The notes beneath the pieces were generated by a model that saw only the letters and a list, made by a program, of their open reading frames with translations, ran no database searches and was not told where the DNA came from. Position numbers and translations under genes: made by a program. DNA of 64,000 nucleotides from a virus, in IMG/VR virus record IMGVR_UViG_3300042465_006864, positions 62,001-126,000 of that record. One strand, written 5' to 3'. Each line of letters begins with the position of its first letter. Positions within the stretch are counted from its first letter, which is position 1. Positions 6,318-11,897 of this stretch are shown piece after piece.

Positions 6318-6674
6318 TCAAAAAGCAGCAAAAACTTGTCTGCCATGCAATAGCACTTCTTCTGCGCGAAAGATGTTAGAACCTTGGCACTGAAACTGAT
6401 CGACCTCATACGGGTTATATCTAACAGAAAGAAAAAACTTATTAGATTGGATGCCAGAAACTAACGTGCCAATGATGAATGCGTGAACATTCTTCTTTTT
6501 CTGTTTAATCACACGCTGACGACCAGCTTCCGATACTTTGAATTGCGCGTTTCTAACGCAAGCGTGTTCCAAGTGACAAACGACTTTCCAGCGTCCGTCA
6601 ACTTTTGTCTGGACAGACAACTTTTTCTTGTGGAGGTTAAAGTAGATTCTAACGATTTGATTGAGTGGTAACAT
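6318..6674 (-). CDS. Conserved phage protein (FNLHKK...AGRxRVxxxKKKNVHA)
   Basis: A 118-residue protein starting MLPLNQIVRIYFNLHKKK. It has the layout of a recurrent uncharacterised phage family: V-x-FNLH-K near the start, GRWKVVCHL, then FKVSEAGRQRV followed by KKKNVHAF. The frame is open to 6692, but the promoter box (6684-6712) requires the ATG at 6674. Function unknown. Confidence 0.8.
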   Translation of the reverse strand: MLPLNQIVRIYFNLHKKKLSVQTKVDGRWKVVCHLEHACVRNAQFKVSEAGRQRVIKQKKKNVHAFIIGTLVSGIQSNKFFLSVRYNPYEVDQFQCQGSNIFRAEEVLLHGRQVFAAF

Positions 6675-6683
6675 GGCAAGAGA

Positions 6684-6712
6684 AAAATACACTTTCTGCG
6701 GCTATTTGTCAA
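6684..6712 (-). promoter_or_regulatory. Early leaderless-type promoter of the 6318-6674 gene
   Basis: Minus strand: TTGACA (6712-6707), 17 bp, TATTTT (6689-6684), TCTCTTGCC, ATG. Confidence 0.85.
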
Positions 6713-6724
6713 CAACTTTTTGCG

Positions 6725-6767
6725 AATAAATAGCAAATAAATAGCAAATAAATAGCAAATAAATAAC
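6725..6767 (+). repeat. 11-bp AT-rich tandem repeat
   Basis: About four head-to-tail copies of AATAAATAGCA directly upstream of the 6318 gene's promoter. It is AT-rich and could act as an UP element or a DNA-unwinding tract. The gene-free stretch 6675-7013 otherwise holds repeat copy 5 and a hairpin. Confidence 0.85.
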
Positions 6768-6823
6768 CTTCAAATAACCTTAGGGGTAGGAGAGGGGGAA
6801 TCTAACAGATTTTAAGCAGGATG

Positions 6824-6914
6824 CGTAAACTGTTGAGTATCAACGACTTACGGCAAAACGACCCCTACGGGGTCGCGGCGGTGTAACTCGTTCATTATCA
6901 ACGACTTACGACGA
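6824..6914 (+). repeat. 91-bp triple-hairpin repeat, copy 5
   Basis: Central loop TACG (UACG on plus). The first arm reads TGTTGAGTATCAACG, with a compensated loop. Confidence 0.95.
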
Positions 6915-6957
6915 TTGTCTTCGCGCTGCAATGTCAAGACTTTTTTTTGACAATTTT

Positions 6958-6987
6958 GGGGAGCGGTTAAACCATAAACCGCTCCCC
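6958..6987 (-). terminator. Strong hairpin 3' of the 7014 gene
   Basis: GGGGAGCGGTT / AACCGCTCCCC, a perfect 11-bp stem with an 8-nt loop, 26 nt after the stop at 7014. On the RNA of that gene it is followed by A-rich, not U-rich, sequence. Confidence 0.5.
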
Positions 6988-7013
6988 GTTTTGCCAATGC
7001 CACCAGAAAATTG

Positions 7014-7244
7014 TTAGACTTCGAAGCCTTCTTCTTCTAACAGTTCCACAACTGCATCTTGCGCGATGTTTTGCAATTCGGAAAGGTGTAAGCCGTCCCC
7101 CCATCGCTCGATGAGTTCTTCCATTTCATCGAGAGCGTTCATCACACAGGGCAAGTCGGGCAAGTCAGCGAGAGACAAGCTGCCCGACATTCTGAGGCAG
7201 ATGTTATTCATTATCGTTATGCAGCGTTTGCGATTGTTAGTCAT
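7014..7244 (-). CDS. Hypothetical small phage protein
   Basis: A 76-residue protein, basic at the N-terminus (MTNNRKRC) and acidic at the C-terminus (VVELLEEEGFEV), probably all-helical. Leaderless-type promoter. No family recognised. Confidence 0.65.
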   Translation of the reverse strand: MTNNRKRCITIMNNICLRMSGSLSLADLPDLPCVMNALDEMEELIERWGDGLHLSELQNIAQDAVVELLEEEGFEV

Positions 7245-7253
7245 GGCGGGGAT

Positions 7254-7281
7254 ATGTTAGTTGTTTTGGGGGGATTGTCAA
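7254..7281 (-). promoter_or_regulatory. Early leaderless-type promoter of the 7014-7244 gene
   Basis: Minus strand: TTGACA (7281-7276), 16 bp, TAACAT (7259-7254), ATCCCCGCC, ATG. Confidence 0.8.
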
Positions 7282-7284
7282 GAT

Positions 7285-7470
7285 TTATTTTCTGTTTTTA
7301 AGTATTTCTTCCAATTTGTTTTTATCGTAAAAGAAGCTATCTTCATTCAATTTACCGAAGAAAAAAGATTTTGGCTCATCAGTGTCACTGATCTCATAGT
7401 CAAGAGAAGACAAGATTTCATAAATGCTTGTGAGTAGGTGAACGGGAACTTCAATAGTTTGATTTGACAT
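7285..7470 (-). CDS. Hypothetical small phage protein
   Basis: A 61-residue acidic protein (MSNQTIEVPVHLLTSIYEIL...) with a central KSFFFGKLNED and a basic C-terminus. No family recognised. Its promoter has the alternative -35 TTGCGC. Confidence 0.65.
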   Translation of the reverse strand: MSNQTIEVPVHLLTSIYEILSSLDYEISDTDEPKSFFFGKLNEDSFFYDKNKLEEILKNRK

Positions 7471-7479
7471 GGCGGGGAA

Positions 7480-7508
7480 AGAGTAGCAGAAAAAACCAAT
7501 CAGCGCAA
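7480..7508 (-). promoter_or_regulatory. Early promoter with TTGCGC -35 of the 7285-7470 gene
   Basis: Minus strand: TTGCGC (7508-7503), 17 bp, TACTCT (7485-7480), TTCCCCGCC, ATG. Confidence 0.75.
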
Positions 7509-7540
7509 GTATTTTCTTTGATTATTTTTGAAAAAAAAGT

Positions 7541-7567
7541 TTGTCATAAGTGCAAAAAAACTTGACA
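7541..7567 (+). promoter_or_regulatory. Conserved upstream box
   Basis: GTCATAAGTGC, an A-tract and CTTGACAAG (a near-palindrome) next to repeat copy 6. It is related to the boxes at 8621, 9954, 10467 and 11641. Confidence 0.4.
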
Positions 7568-7588
7568 AGTGTCACTAGTTTATCAAGT

Positions 7589-7679
7589 CATAAACCGTTG
7601 AGCGTCAACAACTTACGACAAAACGACCCCGAAGGGGTCGCGTCGATGTAACTCGTTGAGCGTCAACAACTTACGACGA
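7589..7679 (+). repeat. 91-bp triple-hairpin repeat, copy 6
   Basis: Central loop GAAG (UUCG on minus). Confidence 0.95.
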
Positions 7680-7695
7680 TTGCGATTGAGTGTTA

Positions 7696-7717
7696 AGCCA
7701 GCCCCGAAGGGCTGGCT
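7696..7717 (-). terminator. UUCG-capped hairpin 3' of the 7730 gene
   Basis: AGCCAGCCC / GGGCTGGCT, a perfect 9-bp stem. Read on the minus strand the loop is TTCG. It lies 12 nt after the stop. No U-tract on the minus strand. Confidence 0.5.
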
Positions 7718-7729
7718 GTGTATTTTTCG

Positions 7730-7879
7730 TTAGACGAACTCCAGAGTGCCTAACGGAACTTCATCCTCGCGCCCATCCTCAAAGCGGATGAGTGCGCGAT
7801 TTCCAACTGGAGTATTTACAACTTCGACAAGCTCAACTTCTGAGCCACAGTAAATGACGATTTCGATTTCTTCGATCAT
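7730..7879 (-). CDS. Small beta-rich phage protein (49 aa)
   Basis: 49 residues, MIEEIEIVIYCGSEVELVEV, then NRALIRFEDGREDEVPLGTLEFV. Alternating hydrophobics and a GREDEVP turn suggest a compact beta barrel. The frame extends to 7981, but the promoter at 7889-7917 (TATTCT, then TTCCCCGCC) places the start at 7879. Function unknown. Confidence 0.65.
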   Translation of the reverse strand: MIEEIEIVIYCGSEVELVEVVNTPVGNRALIRFEDGREDEVPLGTLEFV

Positions 7880-7888
7880 GGCGGGGAA

Positions 7889-7917
7889 AGAATAGAATGT
7901 TTTTGCGGTTAAGTCAA
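7889..7917 (-). promoter_or_regulatory. Early leaderless-type promoter of the 7730-7879 gene
   Basis: Minus strand: TTGACT (7917-7912), 17 bp, TATTCT (7894-7889), TTCCCCGCC, ATG. A-tracts upstream resemble an UP element. Confidence 0.85.
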
Positions 7918-7949
7918 CAAGTTTTTTTGTTTTTTTTTGCATTTTTTTT

Positions 7950-7975
7950 GAGGGGACGGCTTTCGCCGCCCCCTC
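7950..7975 (-). terminator. GAAA-capped hairpin 3' of the 7985 gene
   Basis: GAGGGG-CGGC / GCCG-CCCCTC with one mismatch. On the minus strand the loop is GAAA (GNRA type). It is followed by A-tracts that also serve as the upstream region of the next promoter. Confidence 0.5.
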
Positions 7976-7984
7976 TGCCATGCA

Positions 7985-8281
7985 TCAAGCCACCACGCTT
8001 GAAAATTGTTTGTCGATCTTGCCACACTTGAAAAGCAAAACCTTTTCAGGTTTGAAGCAAAAGTAACCGTTACGGTTGCGGTCAACGGCGAACATATAAC
8101 CGTCTTGACGGAGCGCATCAGTAGCAGGGGAACCAGTTCCCTTGACTAGACCAGTGAAACGATCTTTTGCGTTAATCGTGCGGATTGTGCCATCTTTCTT
8201 GACAAAAGTGAGGGAAAAGAATTTTCCTTTTGTTGCTTCGATGAGGGCTGTGATTTCTTCTTTTGTTGGTGCGTTTTGCAT
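7985..8281 (-). CDS. SH3-like beta-barrel phage protein (KKDGTxRxixA)
   Basis: A 98-residue protein starting MQNAPTKEEITALIEATKGKFF. The core SLTFVKKDGTIRTINAKDRF...GLVKGTG matches phage proteins annotated as SH3 beta-barrel fold proteins of unknown function. The frame is open upstream to 8521, but the promoter (8313-8341) and its 31-nt leader place the start at 8281. Confidence 0.8.
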   Translation of the reverse strand: MQNAPTKEEITALIEATKGKFFSLTFVKKDGTIRTINAKDRFTGLVKGTGSPATDALRQDGYMFAVDRNRNGYFCFKPEKVLLFKCGKIDKQFSSVVA

Positions 8282-8312
8282 GATGTTTATTTGGTTAGTA
8301 GTAGGCGGGGAA

Positions 8313-8341
8313 AGTGTAAGCGGTTTTTTGAAGTTTGTCAA
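8313..8341 (-). promoter_or_regulatory. Early promoter of the 7985-8281 gene
   Basis: Minus strand: TTGACA (8341-8336), 17 bp, TACACT (8318-8313), TTCCCCGCC, then a CTACTACTAACC leader before ATG. Confidence 0.88.
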
Positions 8342-8342
8342 C

Positions 8343-8528
8343 TTATTTTTTGCTGTTTTGAATAAAAGTTTGCAAACGTGCAAGAGTGTAGCAAGTTGCG
8401 CCGAAAACAAGGAAACAAATACAATCAAACAATTCGTTTTTTCCGCCATAAATGGCGAAAGCGCAAAGGCTGAAAGTAGGCGAGAGGGTGACAATAGCGG
8501 AGGCAATGATGGTAAATGCATGTTTCAT
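8343..8528 (-). CDS. Small two-span membrane protein
   Basis: A 61-residue protein with two hydrophobic segments (FTIIASAIVTLSPTFSLCAFA and LFDCICFLVFGATCYTLA) separated by YGGKNE, and a short basic tail. Probably an inner-membrane protein. Its promoter has a 30-nt leader with ACTAACAACACC. No family recognised. Confidence 0.65.
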   Translation of the reverse strand: MKHAFTIIASAIVTLSPTFSLCAFAIYGGKNELFDCICFLVFGATCYTLARLQTFIQNSKK

Positions 8529-8558
8529 TTTTTTTTGGTGTTGTTAGTAGGCGGGGAA

Positions 8559-8587
8559 AGAATAGTCTTTTTTTTGGCATCCGTCAA
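8559..8587 (-). promoter_or_regulatory. Early promoter of the 8343-8528 gene
   Basis: Minus strand: TTGACG (8587-8582), 17 bp, TATTCT (8564-8559), TTCCCCGCC, then leader. Confidence 0.8.
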
Positions 8588-8620
8588 CATTTTTTTTGTT
8601 TTATTTTCGAAAAAAAGTTT

Positions 8621-8663
8621 TGTCATAATGTGTTTTTTTTCTTGACAAGTTTCTAACAGAAAA
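8621..8663 (+). promoter_or_regulatory. Conserved upstream box
   Basis: TGTCATAATG, T-tract, CTTGACAAG, TTCTAACAGAAAA. Same order as the boxes at 9954, 10467 and 11641. With repeat copy 7 and a hairpin it fills the gene-free stretch 8529-8886. Confidence 0.45.
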
Positions 8664-8696
8664 TACTTTTTTGACTTGTTAGGCATCATGCATCTG

Positions 8697-8787
8697 CATA
8701 AACCGTTGAGCGTCAACGACTTACGCCAAAACGACCCCGAAGGGGTCGCGTCGATGTAAGTTGTTGAGTATCAACGACTTATGACGA
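8697..8787 (+). repeat. 91-bp triple-hairpin repeat, copy 7
   Basis: Central loop GAAG (UUCG on minus). The third arm is a near-perfect stem of over 12 bp. Confidence 0.95.
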
Positions 8788-8840
8788 TTGTCATCGCGCT
8801 ATGTTGTCAAGATTTTTTTTTCACTTTTTTTCTGTTAGAG

Positions 8841-8872
8841 AGCGCCCCCCTTTTTTCTGTTAGAGAGGCGCT
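8841..8872 (-). terminator. Hairpin 3' of the GP88 copy B unit
   Basis: AGCGCC / GGCGCT around a 20-nt loop that includes a second copy of the direct repeat CTGTTAGAGAG (8832-8842, 8858-8868). It lies 15 nt beyond the tiny peptide's stop. Confidence 0.35.
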
Positions 8873-8886
8873 GAGTCTAACGATTT

Positions 8887-8943
8887 TTATTTTCGGTCCG
8901 CTATCAGGAACAGCAGCACCGCAACAATCAAGAGAAAAATCAT
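8887..8943 (-). CDS. Tiny single-span membrane peptide downstream of GP88 copy B
   Basis: An 18-codon frame, MIFLLIVAVLLFLIADRK: a hydrophobic span with a short basic end, starting 14 nt after the GP88 stop. It parallels the 20-residue peptide after GP88 copy A (2855-2917). Translation is not proven. Confidence 0.45.
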   Translation of the reverse strand: MIFLLIVAVLLFLIADRK

Positions 8944-8957
8944 TTTTTTGTTAGGTG

Positions 8958-9653
8958 TTAGTGTTCGATCACGAAACCGCTTTCGTCTTTTTTCGCCTTG
9001 CCTTTCTCGACAAGTCCAACAATTTTTCCCGCGCCATCAAGAAAGCGTAAATCCGTTTCATCGCCATTTACAACGTCCACGCCTAACCATTTCGAGGGTA
9101 GCGACTTTCTGAAAACCATTGCGACATTGCCGCCCGATTTCAAAATTGATTCTGCGATTGCGCCGTTTGTTTCAGACTTGGAAAAAGTCAAATGATAATT
9201 TTGCGGCATTTCACCAGCAAGAAAAGCGGTCATGCGTTCGGGGGATTTTGTGTAATCATAGAATTGCACACTAGGAAACAAATCAAAAACACTTTGCCCG
9301 TTGAGTTTGATTTTCTCCCATGGTAAATCACTGGTAAGATTGAGGCGGAAAACAGCAGTGAGATTTTGCTTTTCGGCAGATTTAACGGCGGCAGTAATTT
9401 CTTTGATTAACTGCGACAAGAAAACAGCTTTATCCTTAAAGAATAAACGAGTTTTTTCGATGCGTGAATTTTGCACGTTGGAGAATGCGCCCATGCCAGC
9501 AGTATTGAGACAGGCAGCGGCACAACCTGCGCTTGCATCTTTGCAGACGTTGAAGCCAGAGAGAGAGGCGGGAGCGAGGTGAATTCCGAACGTGCGGAAA
9601 CCGATTTTTTCACCTTTGCGGATTTTAGCATTTGCTGTGGTAAGTAATTTCAT
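8958..9653 (-). CDS. GP88-family phage protein, copy B
   Basis: A 231-residue paralogue of 2914-3612, alike over its whole length: MKLLTTANAKIRKGE, T-F-G-I-HLAP, CKDASAGCAAAC, RLNLTSDLPWEK, QFYDYTKSPERM, YHLTFSKSE, NVAMVFRK, and a C-terminal GLVEKGKAKKDESGFVIEH. Function of the family is unknown. Promoter, single-gene organisation and a following membrane peptide are shared with copy A, so the cassette appears to have been duplicated long ago; the many synonymous and amino-acid differences argue against a recent copy. Confidence 0.9.
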   Translation of the reverse strand: MKLLTTANAKIRKGEKIGFRTFGIHLAPASLSGFNVCKDASAGCAAACLNTAGMGAFSNVQNSRIEKTRLFFKDKAVFLSQLIKEITAAVKSAEKQNLTAVFRLNLTSDLPWEKIKLNGQSVFDLFPSVQFYDYTKSPERMTAFLAGEMPQNYHLTFSKSETNGAIAESILKSGGNVAMVFRKSLPSKWLGVDVVNGDETDLRFLDGAGKIVGLVEKGKAKKDESGFVIEH

Positions 9654-9662
9654 GACAGGGAA

Positions 9663-9690
9663 AAGTTAGCAGATTGAGAAAAAAAGTCAA
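9663..9690 (-). promoter_or_regulatory. Early leaderless-type promoter of GP88 copy B
   Basis: Minus strand: TTGACT (9690-9685), 16 bp, TAACTT (9668-9663), TTCCCTGTC, ATG. Confidence 0.85.
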
Positions 9691-9704
9691 CAGTTTTTTT
9701 TGTT

Positions 9705-9881
9705 TTATTTCAGATTTTGCACAGTGTGAGAAATTCTGATGAACCAAGCGCAAGAAGCCAAGAAGCCAATGATTGCGCAAGCGTGTGATTCTGTGGTGGT
9801 GGATTGTGCGCCCCAAACAATGAACACGATGCACATAATGAGTGAGATGATCGAAGAGGCAAGGATGATGAAGTATTTCAT
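9705..9881 (-). CDS. Small two-span membrane protein (58 aa)
   Basis: 58 codons: MKYFIILASSIISLIMCIVF, then IVWGAQSTTTESHACAIIG, then FLASCAWFIRISHTVQNLK. Two hydrophobic segments flank a short polar loop; the ends are basic. The -10 box (TACTTT) lies 9 nt before the ATG with the usual TTCCCCGTC block, which supports the gene. No family recognised. Confidence 0.7.
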   Translation of the reverse strand: MKYFIILASSIISLIMCIVFIVWGAQSTTTESHACAIIGFLASCAWFIRISHTVQNLK

Positions 9882-9890
9882 GACGGGGAA

Positions 9891-9919
9891 AAAGTAGCAT
9901 TTTATAAGCTAACGCGCAA
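9891..9919 (-). promoter_or_regulatory. Early promoter with TTGCGC -35 of the 9705-9881 gene
   Basis: Minus strand: TTGCGC (9919-9914), 17 bp, TACTTT (9896-9891), TTCCCCGTC, ATG. Confidence 0.8.
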
Positions 9920-9953
9920 GTATTTTTTTCTATTTTTTATTTATTTTTTTTTG

Positions 9954-9995
9954 CGTCATAGTGCATTTTTTTGTTGACAAACTCCTAACAGAAAA
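9954..9995 (+). promoter_or_regulatory. Conserved upstream box
   Basis: CGTCATAGTGC, T-tract, TTGACAAAC (9974-), TCCTAACAGAAAA beside repeat copy 8. Confidence 0.45.
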
Positions 9996-10029
9996 CGCTT
10001 TTTTTAGTTGTTAGAAGCCTAACAGATTT

Positions 10030-10120
10030 CGTAAACCGTTGAGCGTCAACGAGTTACACCAAAATGACCCCTTCGGGGTCGCCTCGACGTAAGTCGTTGA
10101 GTATCAACAACTTATGACGA
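10030..10120 (+). repeat. 91-bp triple-hairpin repeat, copy 8
   Basis: Central loop TTCG (UUCG on plus). It ends 24 nt before the stop of the 10144 gene. Confidence 0.95.
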
Positions 10121-10143
10121 TTCGAGGCGCAGCGTAAGAACTG

Positions 10144-10395
10144 TTAGAAGTCGCCGCAGCAGCCATCCATGCCCCACTCGCTGATCTCATGGCGATCTTC
10201 GTAGGCGGCATCGAGCCAATAGTCTTCGTTGCCTTCGTCACTGTAATCCGTCCAATGCCCATCGAGGTGGGAGTCATCAAGAAAGATTTCTTCTGGAGGG
10301 TCAGGGAGTTGATCGGCAGCGTCTGCGAAAGCTTCGCAAGCGGCAACATATTCTTCGTATTCGGCGGGGCAGTTGATGAAAGGGTGGTTAAACAT
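10144..10395 (-). CDS. Hypothetical strongly acidic phage protein
   Basis: An 83-residue, very acidic protein rich in Asp, Glu, Tyr and Trp (PAEYEEYVAACEAFADAA, then DDSHLDGHWTDYSDEG) ending CCGDF. No family is recognised. Such acidic small early proteins can mimic DNA or bind host proteins, but nothing here shows it. The promoter has a consensus TATAAT -10. Confidence 0.7.
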   Translation of the reverse strand: MFNHPFINCPAEYEEYVAACEAFADAADQLPDPPEEIFLDDSHLDGHWTDYSDEGNEDYWLDAAYEDRHEISEWGMDGCCGDF

Positions 10396-10404
10396 GACGG
10401 GGAA

Positions 10405-10433
10405 ATTATACTCCGAAACACATAGAAACGCAA
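10405..10433 (-). promoter_or_regulatory. Early promoter with consensus TATAAT -10 of the 10144-10395 gene
   Basis: Minus strand: TTGCGT (10433-10428), 17 bp, TATAAT (10410-10405), TTCCCCGTC, ATG. Confidence 0.88.
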
Positions 10434-10466
10434 CAACTTTTTTCTATTTTATGCAAAAAAAAAGTT

Positions 10467-10510
10467 TTGTCATAAAGCGTTTTTTTTCTTGACAAACATC
10501 TAACGAAAAA
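10467..10510 (+). promoter_or_regulatory. Conserved upstream box
   Basis: TTGTCATAAAGCG, T-tract, CTTGACAAAC, ATCTAACGAAAAA beside repeat copy 9. Confidence 0.45.
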
Positions 10511-10533
10511 AGGTTTTTAACACGCTGCGTCTT

Positions 10534-10624
10534 CGTAAACCGTTGAGCGTCAACGACTTACGCCAAAACGACCCCGTAGGGGTCGCGTCGATGTAACTCG
10601 TTCATTATCAACGACTTATGACGA
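10534..10624 (+). repeat. 91-bp triple-hairpin repeat, copy 9
   Basis: Central loop GTAG (UACG on minus). Confidence 0.95.
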
Positions 10625-10654
10625 TTGTATTTTTTTTTATTTTTTTCTTGACAA

Positions 10655-10680
10655 GGGAGCCAGCCTTGCGACTGACTCCC
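10655..10680 (-). terminator. Hairpin 3' of the 10694 gene
   Basis: GGGAG-CAG / CTG-CTCCC, 13 nt after the stop; the RNA then reads TTGTCAAG and A-tracts. Confidence 0.45.
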
Positions 10681-10693
10681 GATCTGTTAGATG

Positions 10694-10945
10694 TTAGACT
10701 ACGAGGTCAATTCCAGAGATGTGAAGATTGCGATATTTACTTTCGCCGCCATCATCAACGTCTAACGCTTTTACAGTGACGTATCGCTTGCCGTTCGCGG
10801 CAAATGCTACTTTGTCCACCGCTTCAATCTTGAGAACGCGAACGCCATCAGCTTTGACTTTCGAGTTTTCAGCAAAGTAGCGCACGGTTTTGTTGACGAG
10901 GGCGGAAACGACTTGTTCGGTAGGTGTATTGTAATCGAAGAACAT
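10694..10945 (-). CDS. Conserved small phage protein (ALDVDDGGExKYRNLHI)
   Basis: An 83-residue protein; the second half, GKRYVTVKALDVDDGGESKYRNLHISGID, looks like a small beta-barrel protein class seen in other phages, with a conserved D-V-D-D-G-G turn. The N-terminal part is helical (TPTEQVVSALVNKTVRYFAEN). Function unknown. Confidence 0.75.
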   Translation of the reverse strand: MFFDYNTPTEQVVSALVNKTVRYFAENSKVKADGVRVLKIEAVDKVAFAANGKRYVTVKALDVDDGGESKYRNLHISGIDLVV

Positions 10946-10954
10946 AACGAGGAA

Positions 10955-10983
10955 AAGATAGAAGATTTTTGCGGTATTGTCAA
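10955..10983 (-). promoter_or_regulatory. Early leaderless-type promoter of the 10694-10945 gene
   Basis: Minus strand: TTGACA (10983-10978), 17 bp, TATCTT (10960-10955), TTCCTCGTT, ATG. Confidence 0.88.
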
Positions 10984-11177
10984 GATTCTTTTATGAAAAC
11001 TGAGATTATCCAAGCGGAACAGCAAGCAGTGAAAAGAGAAAGCGATCCCAAAAGATAAGTTGTCATATTTTGAGGGCAGCACACAAGAAACGAAAGACTT
11101 GCAAGCGGAGATAAAAAGCCGCTAGTCACAAGACAAATAGCGATAGTTGATTTGATATTTTCGATGGTTGATTTCAT
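10980..11177 (-). CDS. Small two-span membrane protein
   Basis: A 65-residue protein with hydrophobic segments at about residues 11-33 (TIAICLVTSGFLSPLASLSF) and 41-60 (YLLGSLSLFTACCSAWIISV), ending FIKES. It resembles the other small membrane proteins of this cluster in size and layout (8343, 9705) though not clearly in sequence. Its stop overlaps the next gene's -35 region. Confidence 0.65.
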   Translation of the reverse strand: MKSTIENIKSTIAICLVTSGFLSPLASLSFLVCCPQNMTTYLLGSLSLFTACCSAWIISVFIKES

Positions 11178-11200
11178 AGTAGTTAGTTGGTTGCGAGAGA

Positions 11201-11229
11201 AAGATAGAAGATTTTTGCGAGATTGTCAA
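11201..11229 (-). promoter_or_regulatory. Early promoter of the 10980-11177 gene
   Basis: Minus strand: TTGACA (11229-11224), 17 bp, TATCTT (11206-11201), TCTCTCGC, leader ACCAACTAACTACT, ATG. Confidence 0.88.
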
Positions 11230-11243
11230 TAAGTTTTTTTGAT

Positions 11244-11555
11244 TTATTTTTCGACAATCTCAAAAACTGTTGTGATGTATTCGCGCACAGTGCAGAATGT
11301 TTTCGTGGTGATGTTTTCCCAAGGGATGATTTGTTCAATCACTGCGCCATAGTTGCAGTATTGAGCAAGACCTTCAGTCCTTGTAACACCCATGATTTCA
11401 TCACCTACTGCGTAGGTTTTGATTTGACCATAACCATAGTCAATCGTCAATTCAACTTTTGCAAAGTATTTATCCTCATATTTTTCTGTTGCTTTGTTAG
11501 CAGTATTGAGGGCGATTGCTTTATATTGTGGCTTGAGGTTAGGTTGAGCGTTCAT
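11244..11555 (-). CDS. Hypothetical phage protein
   Basis: A 103-residue protein starting MNAQPNLKPQYKAIALN. The region KYFAKVELTIDYGYGQIKTYAVGDEIMGVTR suggests beta strands; the C-terminus (TFCTVREYITTVFEIVEK) is probably a strand-helix pair. The open frame extends to 11597, but the promoter at 11579-11607 and its short CAACCAATACTAACC leader set the start at 11555. Function unknown. Confidence 0.7.
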   Translation of the reverse strand: MNAQPNLKPQYKAIALNTANKATEKYEDKYFAKVELTIDYGYGQIKTYAVGDEIMGVTRTEGLAQYCNYGAVIEQIIPWENITTKTFCTVREYITTVFEIVEK

Positions 11556-11578
11556 GGTTAGTATTGGTTGACGGGGAA

Positions 11579-11607
11579 AGTGTAACGCATAACGCATGAA
11601 AGCGCAA
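11579..11607 (-). promoter_or_regulatory. Early promoter with TTGCGC -35 of the 11244-11555 gene
   Basis: Minus strand: TTGCGC (11607-11602), 17 bp, TACACT (11584-11579), TTCCCCGTC, short leader, ATG. Confidence 0.82.
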
Positions 11608-11640
11608 GAACTTTTTTATCTTTTTTTCTTTTTTTATTTT

Positions 11641-11683
11641 GCGGCATAATGCATTTTTTTCTTGACAAAACTCTAACAGAAAA
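11641..11683 (+). promoter_or_regulatory. Conserved upstream box
   Basis: GCGGCATAATGC, T-tract, CTTGACAAAA, CTCTAACAGAAAA beside repeat copy 10. The gene-free stretch 11556-11890 holds a promoter, this box, the repeat and a palindrome array. Confidence 0.45.
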
Positions 11684-11716
11684 TGTTTTTTCGTGCATAG
11701 TATAGCACAGCGTATG

Positions 11717-11807
11717 CGTAAACCGTTGAGCGTCAACGACTTACGCCAAAACGACCCCGAAGGGGTCGCGTCGATGTAAGTCGTTGAGTATCAACAACTT
11801 ATGACGA
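11717..11807 (+). repeat. 91-bp triple-hairpin repeat, copy 10
   Basis: Central loop GAAG (UUCG on minus). This is the last copy before the virion module. Confidence 0.95.
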
Positions 11808-11838
11808 TTGTTATTGTGCGATGCTGTCAAGTTTTTTT

Positions 11839-11897
11839 TCGTTAGACTAACAGTTTTTTTTCTGTTAGCCTAACGGTTTTTTTCGTTAGACTAACGG
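11839..11897 (+). repeat. Three GTTAG-n-CTAAC palindromes separated by T-tracts
   Basis: GTTAGACTAAC, T8, GTTAGCCTAAC, T7, GTTAGACTAAC. The first and second can also pair with each other as CTAACAG / CTGTTAG around a T8 loop. The array overlaps the stop of the 11891 gene. Confidence 0.85.

Noticed and set aside
2112-11807. The spaced 91-bp repeats as a CRISPR array
   Set aside because: Spacing ranges from 5 bp to about 1.9 kb with genes between copies, units are themselves palindromic, and no cas genes are present.
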